Positions 24,743 through 34,497 of a stretch of 43,486 bases of DNA are shown here, piece by piece. This DNA comes from DATILI01 sp035476635 (GTDB taxonomy: Bacteria; Pseudomonadota; Gammaproteobacteria; Burkholderiales; Burkholderiaceae_C): the NCBI GenBank assembly GCA_035476635.1, contig DATILI010000226.1, positions 1 through 43,486 on the forward strand. Reading direction: 5' to 3'. Positions within the stretch are counted from its first letter, which is position 1. Every line of letters starts with the position of its first letter. Below the pieces are notes generated by a model that did no database searches, had not been told where the DNA came from, and saw nothing but the letters and a program-made list of their open reading frames with translations. The position numbers and the translations under genes were made by a program.

Positions 24743-25996
24743 ATGACGTCTTCCCACCTGGCGGCCGAAACCGCCGCAGCCACGTTGCGAACCACCTCGG
24801 CCATCCGCGAACGAGCGGCCGGCCTGCTGGCACGCGCGCGGCGCGGCGAGTCGACCTGGTTTGCATTGGACGACACCGCGCTGGACGCGGCTGCTGCCAC
24901 CGTGGCCGAGGTCACGAAAACCCGCTACCCCTCGCTGAAGATTCCGTACCACAGCCGCTGGCGCCATTTCGAGGCGGGCGGCGTGGACCGCAGGGCACAG
25001 CTCGACCGCTTGCTGGGCGACGTGTCAGCGGCAGAACGCGCGCGCGCGCAGATCGACCTGGCGCTGGTGAGCGTCCTGCTGGACGCCGGCGCCGGCCCCG
25101 ACTGGCGCTACTACGAAGAGTCCACGCAGCAGACCTACAGCCGCTCCGAAGGCCTGGGCCTTGCTAGCTGGCACGCCTTCACGGCCGGTCTTTTTTCCAG
25201 CGACTCCCGGCACCCCTTGCAAGCGGATGCGAAAGGGCTGCGCGCCGTGGTGGCCGACCACCTGGCCCAGGCGTTTCAGGTCACCGAGACGAATCCGCTG
25301 ATCGGCGTGCAAGGGCGCGTCACCTTGCTGCACCGCCTGGGCGAAACCATGGCGGGCAATGCCGAGGTGTTTGGTGCGGCCAGCCGGCCCGGCGGCCTGT
25401 TCGATGCACTCACCGGGCCCTTCGGCCCCGACCCGGCTCCCACCGCCGAGGTGTCCGCGCACGACCTGCTTTCGGAGTTGCTGGCCTCGCTTTCGCCCAT
25501 CTGGCCGGCCCAGAACGCCATCGGCAACATCGCCTTGGGCGACTGCTGGCGCCACCCCGCGGTGCGCGGTGAAGGCCTGAGCGACGGCTGGATGCCGTTT
25601 CACAAACTCTCCCAGTGGCTGACCTATTCGCTGCTCGAGCCGTTCGAGTGGGCTGGCGTCAAGGTCAGGCACCTGGACGTTTTGACCGGCCTGCCCGAAT
25701 ACCGCAATGGCGGCTTGCTGCTGGATGCGGGTGTGCTGCATCTGAAAGACCCTGCGCTTGCCGGCCGCCGCTGGCACGCCGGCGACGAACTCATCGTCGA
25801 GTGGCGCGCATTGACCGTGGCGCTGCTCGACGAACTCGCGCCGCTGGTGCGCCGCAAGCTCGCCCTGGACGAAGCGCAGATGCCGCTGGCCTGCGTGCTC
25901 GAAGGCGGCACCTGGGCGGCAGGTAGAGTGCTGGCACAGCGCTTGCGTGATGGCACACCGCCATTGAACATCGAAAGCGATGGAACCGTTTTTTGA
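24743..25996 (+). CDS. DUF1688 (URC4-type) protein of uracil catabolism
   Basis: A 417-residue protein of the DUF1688 family, the bacterial counterpart of yeast Urc4. It shows the family phrases YPSLKIPYHSRWRHFE, GAGPDWRYYEE, EGLGLASWHAF, GDCWRHPA and FHKLSQWLTYSLLEPFEW, with many conserved His, Trp and Arg residues and no signal peptide. As I recall, yeast urc4 mutants accumulate ribosylurea, so the protein probably acts after ring opening. The chemistry is not known to me. I start at ATG 24743 with GGAG eight bases upstream; GTG 24734, overlapping the URC1 stop, would add three residues. Tight spacing to URC1 and upp (18 bases) argues for one transcript. Confidence 0.9.
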   Translation: MTSSHLAAETAAATLRTTSAIRERAAGLLARARRGESTWFALDDTALDAAAATVAEVTKTRYPSLKIPYHSRWRHFEAGGVDRRAQLDRLLGDVSAAERARAQIDLALVSVLLDAGAGPDWRYYEESTQQTYSRSEGLGLASWHAFTAGLFSSDSRHPLQADAKGLRAVVADHLAQAFQVTETNPLIGVQGRVTLLHRLGETMAGNAEVFGAASRPGGLFDALTGPFGPDPAPTAEVSAHDLLSELLASLSPIWPAQNAIGNIALGDCWRHPAVRGEGLSDGWMPFHKLSQWLTYSLLEPFEWAGVKVRHLDVLTGLPEYRNGGLLLDAGVLHLKDPALAGRRWHAGDELIVEWRALTVALLDELAPLVRRKLALDEAQMPLACVLEGGTWAAGRVLAQRLRDGTPPLNIESDGTVF

Positions 25997-26014
25997 CAAG
26001 GCAATAGAAAAATC

Positions 26015-26644
<630 letters not shown>

Positions 26645-26690
26645 ACACCCGGTTTTTCAGCAAGCACTTTCAACAAGGAGGATCCAGCCC

Positions 26691-27680
26691 ATGTCCACAC
26701 GCCGTCATCTCATCGCCCTGGCTGCCGCGCTCGCCGTTGCCGCGCCCGGCCTCGCATTGGCCCAGGCCAAACTGAAGGTCGCGGCGATCTACACCGTGCC
26801 CTACGAGCAGCAGTGGGTCAGCCGCATCCACAAGGCGCTTAAGGCGGCCGAGGCGCGCGGTGAGATCGAATACAAGTCCAGCGAGAACGTGGCCAATGCC
26901 GACTACGAGCGCGTGATGCGCGAGTACGCGACCGGTGGCAACCAGCTGGTGCTGGGCGAAGTGTTCGGCGTGGAAGCCGCGGCGCGCAAGGTGGCCAAGG
27001 ACTTTCCCAAGACCGCCTTCGTGATGGGCTCCTCGGGCAAACCGCAGGCGCCCAACTTCAGCGTGTTCGACAACTACATCCAGGAGCCCGCCTACCTCAC
27101 CGGCATGATCGCCGGCGGCATGACCAAGAGCAACAAGATCGGCATGGTCGGCGGCTACCCCATCCCCGAGGTGAACCGCCTGATGAACGCCTTCATGGCC
27201 GGCGCCAGGGAAACCAACCCGAAGGTCGAATTCAGCATCAGCTTCATCAACAGCTGGTTCGACCCGCCCAAGGCCAAGGAAGCCGCGTTCGCGATGATCG
27301 ACAAGGGCGCCGACGTGATGTATGCCGAGCGCTTCGGCGTATCCGACGCCGCCAAGGAAAAGGGCAAGCTGGCCATCGGCAACGTGATCAACACGCAGGA
27401 CAAATACCCCGATACCGTGGTCGCCTCGGCTCTGTGGCACATGGAGCCCTCGGTGGACCGCGCCATCAAGCTGGTGAAAGATGGCAAGTTCAAGGCCGAG
27501 GACTACGGCTCCTATTCGATGATGAAACACAAGGGCTCGGAGCTCGCACCCCTCGGAACATTCGACAAAAAAGTACCGGCCGAGATCGTGGCCAAGGTGA
27601 AAGCGAAAGAAAAAGCTATTCTGGATGGTCAATACAGCGTGAAGGTGGACGACAATGCACCCAAATCAACAGCGAAATAA
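26691..27680 (+). CDS. BMP-family periplasmic substrate-binding protein (nucleoside/nucleobase ABC transporter)
   Basis: A 329-residue secreted protein. A signal peptide of 24 residues ends ALA, with no lipobox, so it is periplasmic and soluble, unlike the lipoprotein BMP members of Gram-positives. Family marks: AAIYTVPYEQQWVSRIH near the start, YIQEPAYLTGMIAGGMTKSNKIGMV, and INSWFDPPKAKEAAFAMIDKGADVMY. BMP proteins feed nucleosides or nucleobases to RbsA-like ABC systems. An AAGGAGGA site at 26675-26682 is the strongest ribosome site in the operon and decides ATG 26691. A terminator follows 65 bases after the stop. Confidence 0.92.
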   Translation: MSTRRHLIALAAALAVAAPGLALAQAKLKVAAIYTVPYEQQWVSRIHKALKAAEARGEIEYKSSENVANADYERVMREYATGGNQLVLGEVFGVEAAARKVAKDFPKTAFVMGSSGKPQAPNFSVFDNYIQEPAYLTGMIAGGMTKSNKIGMVGGYPIPEVNRLMNAFMAGARETNPKVEFSISFINSWFDPPKAKEAAFAMIDKGADVMYAERFGVSDAAKEKGKLAIGNVINTQDKYPDTVVASALWHMEPSVDRAIKLVKDGKFKAEDYGSYSMMKHKGSELAPLGTFDKKVPAEIVAKVKAKEKAILDGQYSVKVDDNAPKSTAK

Positions 27681-27744
27681 ATCGCCCGCGAAATAAGTCC
27701 ATAGTGAGACAAGGCAACTGCGACAAGTAAAAATAAAACGATTG

Positions 27745-27774
27745 AAGCGCCCCATGTTCTGGGGCGTTTTTTTT
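27745..27774 (+). terminator. Intra-operon rho-independent terminator after the BMP gene
   Basis: CGCCCC (27748-27753), seven-base loop ATGTTCT, GGGGCG (27761-27766), then eight Ts (27767-27774); outer AA/TT pairs extend the stem. It lies between the binding-protein gene and the ATPase gene, so part of the transcript should stop here. This would raise the binding protein above the membrane components. Confidence 0.88.
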
Positions 27775-27793
27775 GGTTTCTTTTGACACCCGC

Positions 27794-29317
27794 ATGGCGC
27801 ACCCCGTCCTCCGTTTGAATGGCATCAGCAAGCGCTTTGGCCCGCTGCTGGCCAACGATGCCATCTCACTCGAGCTGCACAGCGGCGAGGTGCTGGCCCT
27901 CCTGGGTGAAAACGGCGCTGGCAAGTCCACCCTGGTGTCCATCTTGTTCGGCCACTACCTGGCCGATGCGGGAAACATCGAGGTATTCGGCGCGCCATTG
28001 CCGCCGGGCGACCCCAAGGCGGCTCTGGCCGCGGGCATCGGCATGGTGCACCAGCATTTCACACTGGCGGACAACCTGAGCGTGCTGGACAACGTGATGC
28101 TCGGCACCGAGCCGTTCTGGCAGCCGTTTTCGCGCCGCGCCGCAGCCCGTGCCCGCCTGGAAGAAGTTGCACAACGCTTCGGCTTGCCGGTGCAACCGCA
28201 AGCGCTGGTCGGCAGCCTCTCGGTCGGCGAGCGCCAGCGCGTGGAGATCCTGAAGGCGTTGTACCGCGGCGCACGCATCCTGATCCTGGACGAACCCACG
28301 GCCGTGCTGACGCCACAGGAAAGCGAGGCGCTCTTCGACACCCTGGGCCAGATGGTGGCGCAGGGCCTTTCGATCATCTTCATCAGCCACAAGCTCGGCG
28401 AAGTGCTGCGCGTATCGAGCCGCATCGCGGTGCTGCGCGCGGGCAAGCTGGTGGCCCAGGCCGATGCCGCGGGCACCACGCAGGCGCAACTGGCGCAATG
28501 GATGGTCGGCCACGCGATTGCACAAACCCAGCGGTGTCCGCCAGCGGCGCTGGGCGAACCGGTGTGCGAACTCGACCATGTAGCCACGGCCGCGACCGGG
28601 CGTGATCGGCTGGCGGACGTCTCGCTGGCCTTGCGCAGCGGCGAAATCGTGGCCATCGCAGGGGTTTCCGGCAATGGCCAGGTGGCGCTGGCGGAACTGC
28701 TCAGTGGCACGCGCAAGGCGGTATCGGGCAGCGTGCGGTTTCTGGGTGCGGCCCTGGCCGCGGCCCCCGCGCGATTGGTACAGCAAGGCGTGGCGCGCAT
28801 TCCGGAAGACCGGCACCAGGTGGGCGTGATCGCCGATCTGCCGCTGTGGGAAAACGCCGTGTCCGAACGCCTGCGCAGCTCCGCCTTCTCACGCGCGCTT
28901 TGGGTGCGCCGAGGGGCAGCGCGGCAGCATGCGCAAAGGGTGCTGCAGGCCTTCGACGTACGGGGCGGCGGCTTGTATGCGCAGGCACGTTCGCTGTCGG
29001 GCGGCAATATGCAAAAGCTGATCCTGGGGCGCGCGCTGCTCGCACCCGATGGCAGGCCACCGCGACTGATCGTGGCGCACCAGCCCACGTGGGGGCTGGA
29101 TATCGGTGCCGTCGCCTATGTGCAGCAGCAACTGGTGGCGGCGCGCGATGCGGGAGCCGCGGTGCTGGTGATCTCCGATGACCTGGATGAAGTGCTGGCG
29201 CTGGGAGACCGCGTAGCCGTGATGCACAACGGGCGGCTGACCGAGGCCCGTCCCGCGGCAGACTGGACGCGCGAGGAAATCGGGCTGGCGATGGCGGGCG
29301 TGGAGACCACCGCATGA
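27794..29317 (+). CDS. ABC transporter ATPase with two ABC domains (BMP system)
   Basis: A 507-residue duplicated ATPase of the RbsA/NupO kind. Domain 1 has Walker A GENGAGKST (Lys44), a variant signature LSVGERQRVEI and Walker B ILILDEPTAVLTP. Domain 2 has a degenerate Walker A GVSGNGQVAL lacking the lysine, signature LSGGNMQKLILGRAL and LIVAHQPTWGLDIG in place of a normal Walker B. One functional and one degenerate site is normal for this family. ATG 27794 is only about 20 bases after the terminator T run and I see no good ribosome site. The end overlaps the first permease gene (ATGA). Confidence 0.92.
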   Translation: MAHPVLRLNGISKRFGPLLANDAISLELHSGEVLALLGENGAGKSTLVSILFGHYLADAGNIEVFGAPLPPGDPKAALAAGIGMVHQHFTLADNLSVLDNVMLGTEPFWQPFSRRAAARARLEEVAQRFGLPVQPQALVGSLSVGERQRVEILKALYRGARILILDEPTAVLTPQESEALFDTLGQMVAQGLSIIFISHKLGEVLRVSSRIAVLRAGKLVAQADAAGTTQAQLAQWMVGHAIAQTQRCPPAALGEPVCELDHVATAATGRDRLADVSLALRSGEIVAIAGVSGNGQVALAELLSGTRKAVSGSVRFLGAALAAAPARLVQQGVARIPEDRHQVGVIADLPLWENAVSERLRSSAFSRALWVRRGAARQHAQRVLQAFDVRGGGLYAQARSLSGGNMQKLILGRALLAPDGRPPRLIVAHQPTWGLDIGAVAYVQQQLVAARDAGAAVLVISDDLDEVLALGDRVAVMHNGRLTEARPAADWTREEIGLAMAGVETTA

Positions 29318-30375
29318 GACTCGAAAAACGCACGCAAGCCTCGGCTGCGGCCTTGCTGCTGGCGCCGGTGGGTGCCGTGGCGTTCACCTTGGCCGTGAGC
29401 GCCTTGCTGGTGCTGTGGGCCGGCGCACCCGTGGGGCAGACCTACGGCCTGCTGTTGCAGGGCGGCTTCGGCTCGGTCTTTGCCTTGAGCGAGACGCTGA
29501 CGCGCGCCGTGCCGTTGATCCTCACGGGCTTGGCCGCGGCGGTGGCCTTTCGGGCGCGGCTGTTCAACATCGGTGGCGAAGGGCAGCTCTACGCCGGCGC
29601 GCTGGCGGCCGTCGCGGTCGGTGGGCTGCACGGCGGCAGCGGGCTCGAGTGGTCGCCCTGGCTGCTGTTTCCGCTGATGCTGGTGGCGGCGGCCCTGGCC
29701 GGCGCCCTGCTGCTCCTGGGGCCGGCGCTGATGAAGGCGCGGCTTGGCGTGGACGAGGTGGTGACGACCCTGCTGCTCAACTTCATCGTGTTGCTGGCCG
29801 TGTCGGCGCTGCTGGACGGGCCGATGAAAGATCCGCTGTCCATGGGCTGGCCGCAGAGCGTGGCGCTGCAGGAATCGCTGGAGCTGTCCAAGCTGGTGGC
29901 CCAGACCCGCGTGCACACCGGATTGCTGATCGCGTCCACGCTGGCGGTGGCGCTGTGGCTGCTGTTCAAGTACACCGTGCTGGGCTTCGACATCCGTGCC
30001 ATGGGCGCCAATGCGCGCGCTGCCGCCTTCGCTGGCGTGCCGGTCACGCGCACCGTGGTGCTGGTCGCCTTGCTCTCCGGCGCGCTGGCCGGTCTGGCGG
30101 GTGCGATCGAGGTGGCCGGGCGCACCGGCTATGTGACCCTGGACATGTCGCCGGGCTACGGCTACAGCGGCATCGTCATCGCCATGCTGGCCGCCCTGCA
30201 CCCGCTGGGCGTGCTGGCCGCGAGCATCTTCGTGGCCGGCGTGCTGGTGGGAGCCGACAGCATGAGCCGCGCGATCGGCGTGCCGACCTACATCGCCGAC
30301 GTGATCGTCGCCGCATCGCTGATCTCCGTGCTGGTGGCCACCTTGCTCACACAGTACCGGCTGCGCCTCCGATGA
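29314..30375 (+). CDS. ABC transporter permease (BMP system, first subunit)
   Basis: A 353-residue inner-membrane permease of the BPD_transp_2 family, with about ten hydrophobic segments. Family phrases: FRARLFNIGGEGQLYAGAL, RLGVDEVVTTLLLNFIVLL, and a cytoplasmic coupling region GFDIRAMGANARAAAFAGVPV that contacts the ATPase. The longer of the two permeases, as in NupP/YufP-type systems. Start and stop overlap neighbouring genes by four bases each (ATGA), so translation is coupled along the operon. Confidence 0.92.
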   Translation: MRLEKRTQASAAALLLAPVGAVAFTLAVSALLVLWAGAPVGQTYGLLLQGGFGSVFALSETLTRAVPLILTGLAAAVAFRARLFNIGGEGQLYAGALAAVAVGGLHGGSGLEWSPWLLFPLMLVAAALAGALLLLGPALMKARLGVDEVVTTLLLNFIVLLAVSALLDGPMKDPLSMGWPQSVALQESLELSKLVAQTRVHTGLLIASTLAVALWLLFKYTVLGFDIRAMGANARAAAFAGVPVTRTVVLVALLSGALAGLAGAIEVAGRTGYVTLDMSPGYGYSGIVIAMLAALHPLGVLAASIFVAGVLVGADSMSRAIGVPTYIADVIVAASLISVLVATLLTQYRLRLR

Positions 30376-31301
30376 ACCCGACCGAACTGCTCGACACTCT
30401 GGCCAACCCGGCCTTCTGGATCGCCGTGTTGCGCATCGGCACCCCGTTGATCCTGGGCACGCTCGGCGTGTTGCTGTGCGAACGCGCGGGTGTGCTGAAC
30501 CTGGGGGTGGAAGGCATCATGGTGGCCGGCGCGTTCACCGGCTGGCTGGCCGTCTATCTCGGTGCGCCGCTGTGGGCGGGCGTGGCTGTGGCAGCCATGA
30601 CCGGGGCGCTCTTCGGCTTGCTGCACGCCTTGCTGACGGTGGGCCTGGCGCTATCGCAGCATGTCTCGGGGCTTGGCATCACCTTGCTGGCCACGGCTTT
30701 GAGCTACTACGGCTATCGCGTGAGTTTTCCGAAGGTCAGCACGCCGCCCACCATCACGCCGTTCGCCGAAATGGATTGGCTCGGGCTACCGATTCTCTCG
30801 AACCAGACACCGCTGACCCTGCTGGCCCTGCTGCTGGTGCCGCTGATCGCCTGGGTGCTGTACCGCACGCCGGTAGGCCTGGCCGTGCGCATGGTCGGAG
30901 AAAACCCGCAGGCGGCCGAAGGCCAGGGCGTGTCGGTTGCCGCCACGCGCACCGCGGCCATCGCAGCGGGCTCGGCCCTGATGGGCGTTGCGGGCTCATT
31001 CCTCACGCTGTCGGCGTTCAACGCCTTCTTCTTCAACATGATCAACGGCCGCGGCTGGATTTGCGTGGCCCTGGTGGTGTTTGCCTCGTGGCGGCCGGGC
31101 AAGGCGCTGCTGGGCGCGCTTTTGTTCGCCTTCTTTGACGCGCTGCAACTGCGGCTGCAACAATCGGGGTCGGCGGTGCTGCCCTACCAGATGTACCTGA
31201 TGCTGCCCTATCTGCTCTCGATCCTGGCTCTCGTCCTCGTGGCAAGAAAAGCCACGTATCCCCAGGCCCTGATGAAACCTTACCGGAAAGGCGAACGCTG
31301 A
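30372..31301 (+). CDS. ABC transporter permease (BMP system, second subunit)
   Basis: A 309-residue permease of the same family as the preceding gene (NupQ/YufQ-like). LCERAGVLNLGVEGIMVAGAF near the N-terminus, LSQHVSGLGITLLATALSYY in the middle and the coupling region GLAVRMVGENPQAAEGQGVSV are typical. It forms the heterodimeric channel with the upstream subunit. The reading frame is open far upstream, but that part is a shadow of the first permease; ATG 30372 overlaps its stop as ATGA. It overlaps the deaminase gene by one base. Confidence 0.92.
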   Translation: MNPTELLDTLANPAFWIAVLRIGTPLILGTLGVLLCERAGVLNLGVEGIMVAGAFTGWLAVYLGAPLWAGVAVAAMTGALFGLLHALLTVGLALSQHVSGLGITLLATALSYYGYRVSFPKVSTPPTITPFAEMDWLGLPILSNQTPLTLLALLLVPLIAWVLYRTPVGLAVRMVGENPQAAEGQGVSVAATRTAAIAAGSALMGVAGSFLTLSAFNAFFFNMINGRGWICVALVVFASWRPGKALLGALLFAFFDALQLRLQQSGSAVLPYQMYLMLPYLLSILALVLVARKATYPQALMKPYRKGER

Positions 31302-32581
31302 TGCTCGATCTGCTGGTCACCAACGCCAACCTGCCCGACGGGCGCACGGGCATGTCCATCGCCGTACAGAACGGGCGCATCACCGAGGTGACGCAAAGCC
31401 TCGCAGCCCCGGCGCACGAGATCGTCGATGCCCAGGCTCAGCTCGTCACGCCGCACTTCGTCGACCCGCACTTCCATATGGACGCCACGCTCAGCTACGG
31501 CCTGCCGCGCGTCAACGAAAGCGGCACGCTGCTGGAAGGCATCGCGCTGTGGGGCGAGCTCAAGCCACTGCTGACGGCAGAAGCGCTGGTCGCACGCGCG
31601 CTCGCCTACTGCGACTGGGCAGTGGCCAGGGGGCTGCTGGCGATCCGCAGCCATGTGGACACCAGCGACCCCAGCCTGCTGGCGGTGGACGCGCTGCTGG
31701 AAGTCAAGCGCCAGGTCGCGCCCTACATCGACCTGCAGCTCGTGGCCTTCCCGCAAGACGGCGTGCTGCGCACCGCGAGCGGCGTGGACAACCTGAAACG
31801 CGCACTGGACAAGGGCGTGGACGTAGTCGGTGGCATCCCGCACTTCGAGCGCACCATGGCGGAGGGCGCCGCCAGCGTGAAGCTGCTGTGCGAGATCGCG
31901 GCCGACCGCGGCAAGCTGGTGGATATGCACTGCGACGAAAGCGACGACCCGCTGTCGCGCCACATCGAGACGCTGGCGTTCGAGGCCCAGCGCCTGGGCC
32001 TGCAAGGCCGCGTCACCGGCTCGCACTGCACCTCCATGCACAGCATGGACAACTACTATGTGAGCAAGCTGATTCCGCTGATCGCCGAGAGTGGCGTCGG
32101 CGTCATCGCCAACCCGCTGATCAACATCACCCTGCAAGGCCGCCACGACACCTACCCCAAGCGCCGCGGCATGACCCGCGTGCCCGAGCTGATGGCCGCC
32201 GGCGTCAACGTCGCCTTCGGCCACGACTGCGTGATGGACCCCTGGTACGGCCTGGGTTCGGGCGACATGCTGGAGGTGGCGCACATGGGCTTGCATGTGG
32301 CGCAGATGACGAGCCAGGCCGGCATACAGGCTTGCTTCGATGCGGTAACGACGAACGCGGCGAAGGCGATGCACCTGCAAGGCTATGGGCTGGAACCGGG
32401 GTGCGACGCGAGCTTTGTGCTGCTGCAGGCGCGCGACGTGGTTGAAGCGATCCGGCTCAGGGCAAACCGCCTGAAGGTTTGGAAATTAGGCAAGCTCGTG
32501 GCGCAGACGCCGGAGGTGGTGGCGCAACTGCGACTGCCCGGGCGGCCGCCAGGCGTTGGCTTTTCGCTGCCTGCCAGTTAG
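31301..32581 (+). CDS. CodA-like cytosine/5-methylcytosine deaminase (amidohydrolase)
   Basis: A 426-residue amidohydrolase closely resembling E. coli CodA, constantly offset by four residues. Metal ligands His57, His59 (DPHFHMD), His210 (DMHCDE) and Asp309, the catalytic Glu213 and His242 (GSHCTSMHS), and the substrate glutamine Gln152 (AFPQDG) are all present. The exception is Cys310 in GHDCVMDPWY, where CodA has Asp314. Loss of that Asp marks a group of bacterial 5-methylcytosine deaminases (established knowledge, from memory). So it may act on 5-methylcytosine as well as, or instead of, cytosine, giving thymine or uracil plus ammonia. Its start ATG 31301 overlaps the permease stop (TGATG), and it is the last gene of the operon. 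Confidence 0.88.
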   Translation: MLDLLVTNANLPDGRTGMSIAVQNGRITEVTQSLAAPAHEIVDAQAQLVTPHFVDPHFHMDATLSYGLPRVNESGTLLEGIALWGELKPLLTAEALVARALAYCDWAVARGLLAIRSHVDTSDPSLLAVDALLEVKRQVAPYIDLQLVAFPQDGVLRTASGVDNLKRALDKGVDVVGGIPHFERTMAEGAASVKLLCEIAADRGKLVDMHCDESDDPLSRHIETLAFEAQRLGLQGRVTGSHCTSMHSMDNYYVSKLIPLIAESGVGVIANPLINITLQGRHDTYPKRRGMTRVPELMAAGVNVAFGHDCVMDPWYGLGSGDMLEVAHMGLHVAQMTSQAGIQACFDAVTTNAAKAMHLQGYGLEPGCDASFVLLQARDVVEAIRLRANRLKVWKLGKLVAQTPEVVAQLRLPGRPPGVGFSLPAS

Positions 32582-32613
32582 CCGGCACCGGTGGATCAGC
32601 AAAAGTCCGGGGT

Positions 32614-34491
32614 TCACATCCGCGGCGCGCCTGCTTCCCTCCACAGCGCCCAAAGCGTATCTCCGAACTGGCGCCCGAAACGCGCCCCGTCGAGGAGCGA
32701 CGTCGCTTGCATGCGGCCTCGCAATTCAGCGCGCAATGCGCCGAGGTGGGCCAGCTCAGACGAGAACGCGACTGCCTTGGCCACATAGGTTTTTTCGTCG
32801 GGGGCAATCCACTCCGGCAGGCCGACGTGCTGCAGCAGGCTTTCACCCAGCCGCAACATCCGCCCGGTTCCGCGCATCGACAGGACCGGCACGCCCATGA
32901 AAAGAGCTTCCGTGCTGGTGGTGCCACCGACAAAGGGAAATGGGTCCAGGGCGATGTCGATCTTCCCGTATTGCGCCAGATGGTCGGCCAGCGAGACAAT
33001 CGGACCTTCGAGCTGAAGGCGATCGGCCGCAATGCCGTGCGCCGCGAACCGACGCAGCATCAGTTGCACCATGGCGGCGTCGTTCAGCTGCCAGTTGCGC
33101 AAGACGAGCCGTGCATCGGGCACGGCCTGCAGAATGCCGGCCCAGGTTCGCACCACCGCATCGTTGATCTTCGTCATGCTGTTGAAGCTGCCGAAAGTGA
33201 CCTGGCCGTTCGCCAGGGCCGGCAGCGATGAGACCTCGGGTGCCGGATCGAGGGGAACGTAGCAGAACCAGCTTTCAGGCAGCGTCCACAATCGCTCGGA
33301 GAATGAGGCTTCGTCGCCGGCCAGGCTGTTGTAGCGGTCGGTGAGCATGAAGCCGATCCGCCTCAATGCCGTTGTCGCCGGAATTCCAAGCCAAGTGACC
33401 TGCACCGGCGCCGGCGAGAGCGCGAAGACGTCGAGTCTGTTGTGACTGGTGTGGCCGGAGAGGTCGATCAAGATGTGAATACCGTCCGCCGCGATGCGCG
33501 CAGCGGCCTCGGCCGCCGTCAGGCCGACGAGGCTGCGCCAGGCGGCCAGGTTCGTCTTCAGCCGCGCGGTCACCGTGTCTTCACCCTGCTTGGTGCTGTA
33601 GCCGTACAAGGCCAACGCGCCTTTGTCCGCTTCACCGATGAAACTGGCGAGAAAGCTTCCCACCGGGTGGCGGCGGAAATCGCCAGAGACGAAGCCAATG
33701 CGCAGAACTTCGGGTTCGGCCTCGCACGACCAGGAGGTGTGCGCGGCGCTTGCCGCTGCCGTCATCAGCTGATCGAGCCGGACAGCTTCGGCAGGCAAGC
33801 CCGGCTGTACAGGACCAGGCACATGATTCCAGGCGAAGAGGAAGTTGCCGAGGAGCGACGCCGATTCCGGCTTGAGCGCCAGCGCCTCGCGCATCACAGC
33901 CAGGGCTTCTTCGGGTCGCCCCTGCTCCAGAAGCGCGCGGCTCAGGTGGTCGAAAAGGACCGCGTCCCGGTGCCCGAGTTCGATCGAGCGACGGTAGCAA
34001 CGCTCGGCTGCGATCCACTGTTCGAGGCCGGCCAGGGCGATGCCCAGTTCAGCATGGGCCTCGGCATCGTTCGGATGCGCCTGGACCAGCAAGCCAAAGG
34101 TGGCCGCCGCTTCCACGAAGCGGTCCTGCTTGGTCTGCAGTCTGCCCAGGTTGAACAAGGCGTCGGCGTGCCCGTACTGGAGCATGAGGGCACTTCGATA
34201 GCAGCGCTCTGCCTCGCCGTACAGGCCGAGCTGGTAGTAGGTGGTCCCCAGGTTGCTGTGCAGCTCGGCGCGGCCGGGCATCAGGTCCGCCGCGCGCTGC
34301 ATCGGATGCAATGCCTCCTCGAACTTCTGCTGTCGCTTCAGGCTCGCACCGAGCAGCATCCAGCCCAGACCGTGCTGCGGATACCGAAGCGTGAGCTCGC
34401 GCGCAGCCGGAACCACTTGCGCATCCAGGCCTTGCTGGAACAACTCCACGGCGTTGCGGACCTCTTCCGCGCCTGGCACCGCTTGGGACAT
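32614..34491 (-). CDS. TPR-GT41 (O-GlcNAc transferase/SPINDLY-like) glycosyltransferase
   Basis: A 625-residue protein. Residues about 5-235 form TPR repeats (AELHSNLGTTYYQLGLYGEAE, ADALFNLGRLQTKQDRFVEA, AEAHAELGIALAGLEQWIAAE). The rest is a GT41 catalytic region: IGFVSGDFRRHPVGSF with the family histidine, ILIDLSGHTSHNRLDVFA, APVQVTWLGIPATTAL, FGSFNSMTKIND with the likely UDP-contact Lys, and FVGGTTSTEALFMGVPVLS. This is the layout of eukaryotic OGT and of bacterial relatives that glycosylate proteins such as adhesins or flagellins. The donor and target are unknown. ATG 34491 is nine bases after AAAGGGG; GTG 34494 is in frame. It lies six bases after a hypothetical gene and converges with the deaminase gene. 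Confidence 0.88.
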   Translation of the reverse strand: MSQAVPGAEEVRNAVELFQQGLDAQVVPAARELTLRYPQHGLGWMLLGASLKRQQKFEEALHPMQRAADLMPGRAELHSNLGTTYYQLGLYGEAERCYRSALMLQYGHADALFNLGRLQTKQDRFVEAAATFGLLVQAHPNDAEAHAELGIALAGLEQWIAAERCYRRSIELGHRDAVLFDHLSRALLEQGRPEEALAVMREALALKPESASLLGNFLFAWNHVPGPVQPGLPAEAVRLDQLMTAAASAAHTSWSCEAEPEVLRIGFVSGDFRRHPVGSFLASFIGEADKGALALYGYSTKQGEDTVTARLKTNLAAWRSLVGLTAAEAAARIAADGIHILIDLSGHTSHNRLDVFALSPAPVQVTWLGIPATTALRRIGFMLTDRYNSLAGDEASFSERLWTLPESWFCYVPLDPAPEVSSLPALANGQVTFGSFNSMTKINDAVVRTWAGILQAVPDARLVLRNWQLNDAAMVQLMLRRFAAHGIAADRLQLEGPIVSLADHLAQYGKIDIALDPFPFVGGTTSTEALFMGVPVLSMRGTGRMLRLGESLLQHVGLPEWIAPDEKTYVAKAVAFSSELAHLGALRAELRGRMQATSLLDGARFGRQFGDTLWALWREAGAPRM

Positions 34492-34497
34492 CACGCC

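Noticed and set aside
23331..24866. A 511-codon open frame on the minus strand
   Set aside because: It lies opposite the URC1 gene, whose product has clear zinc and catalytic motifs; the antisense product has none.
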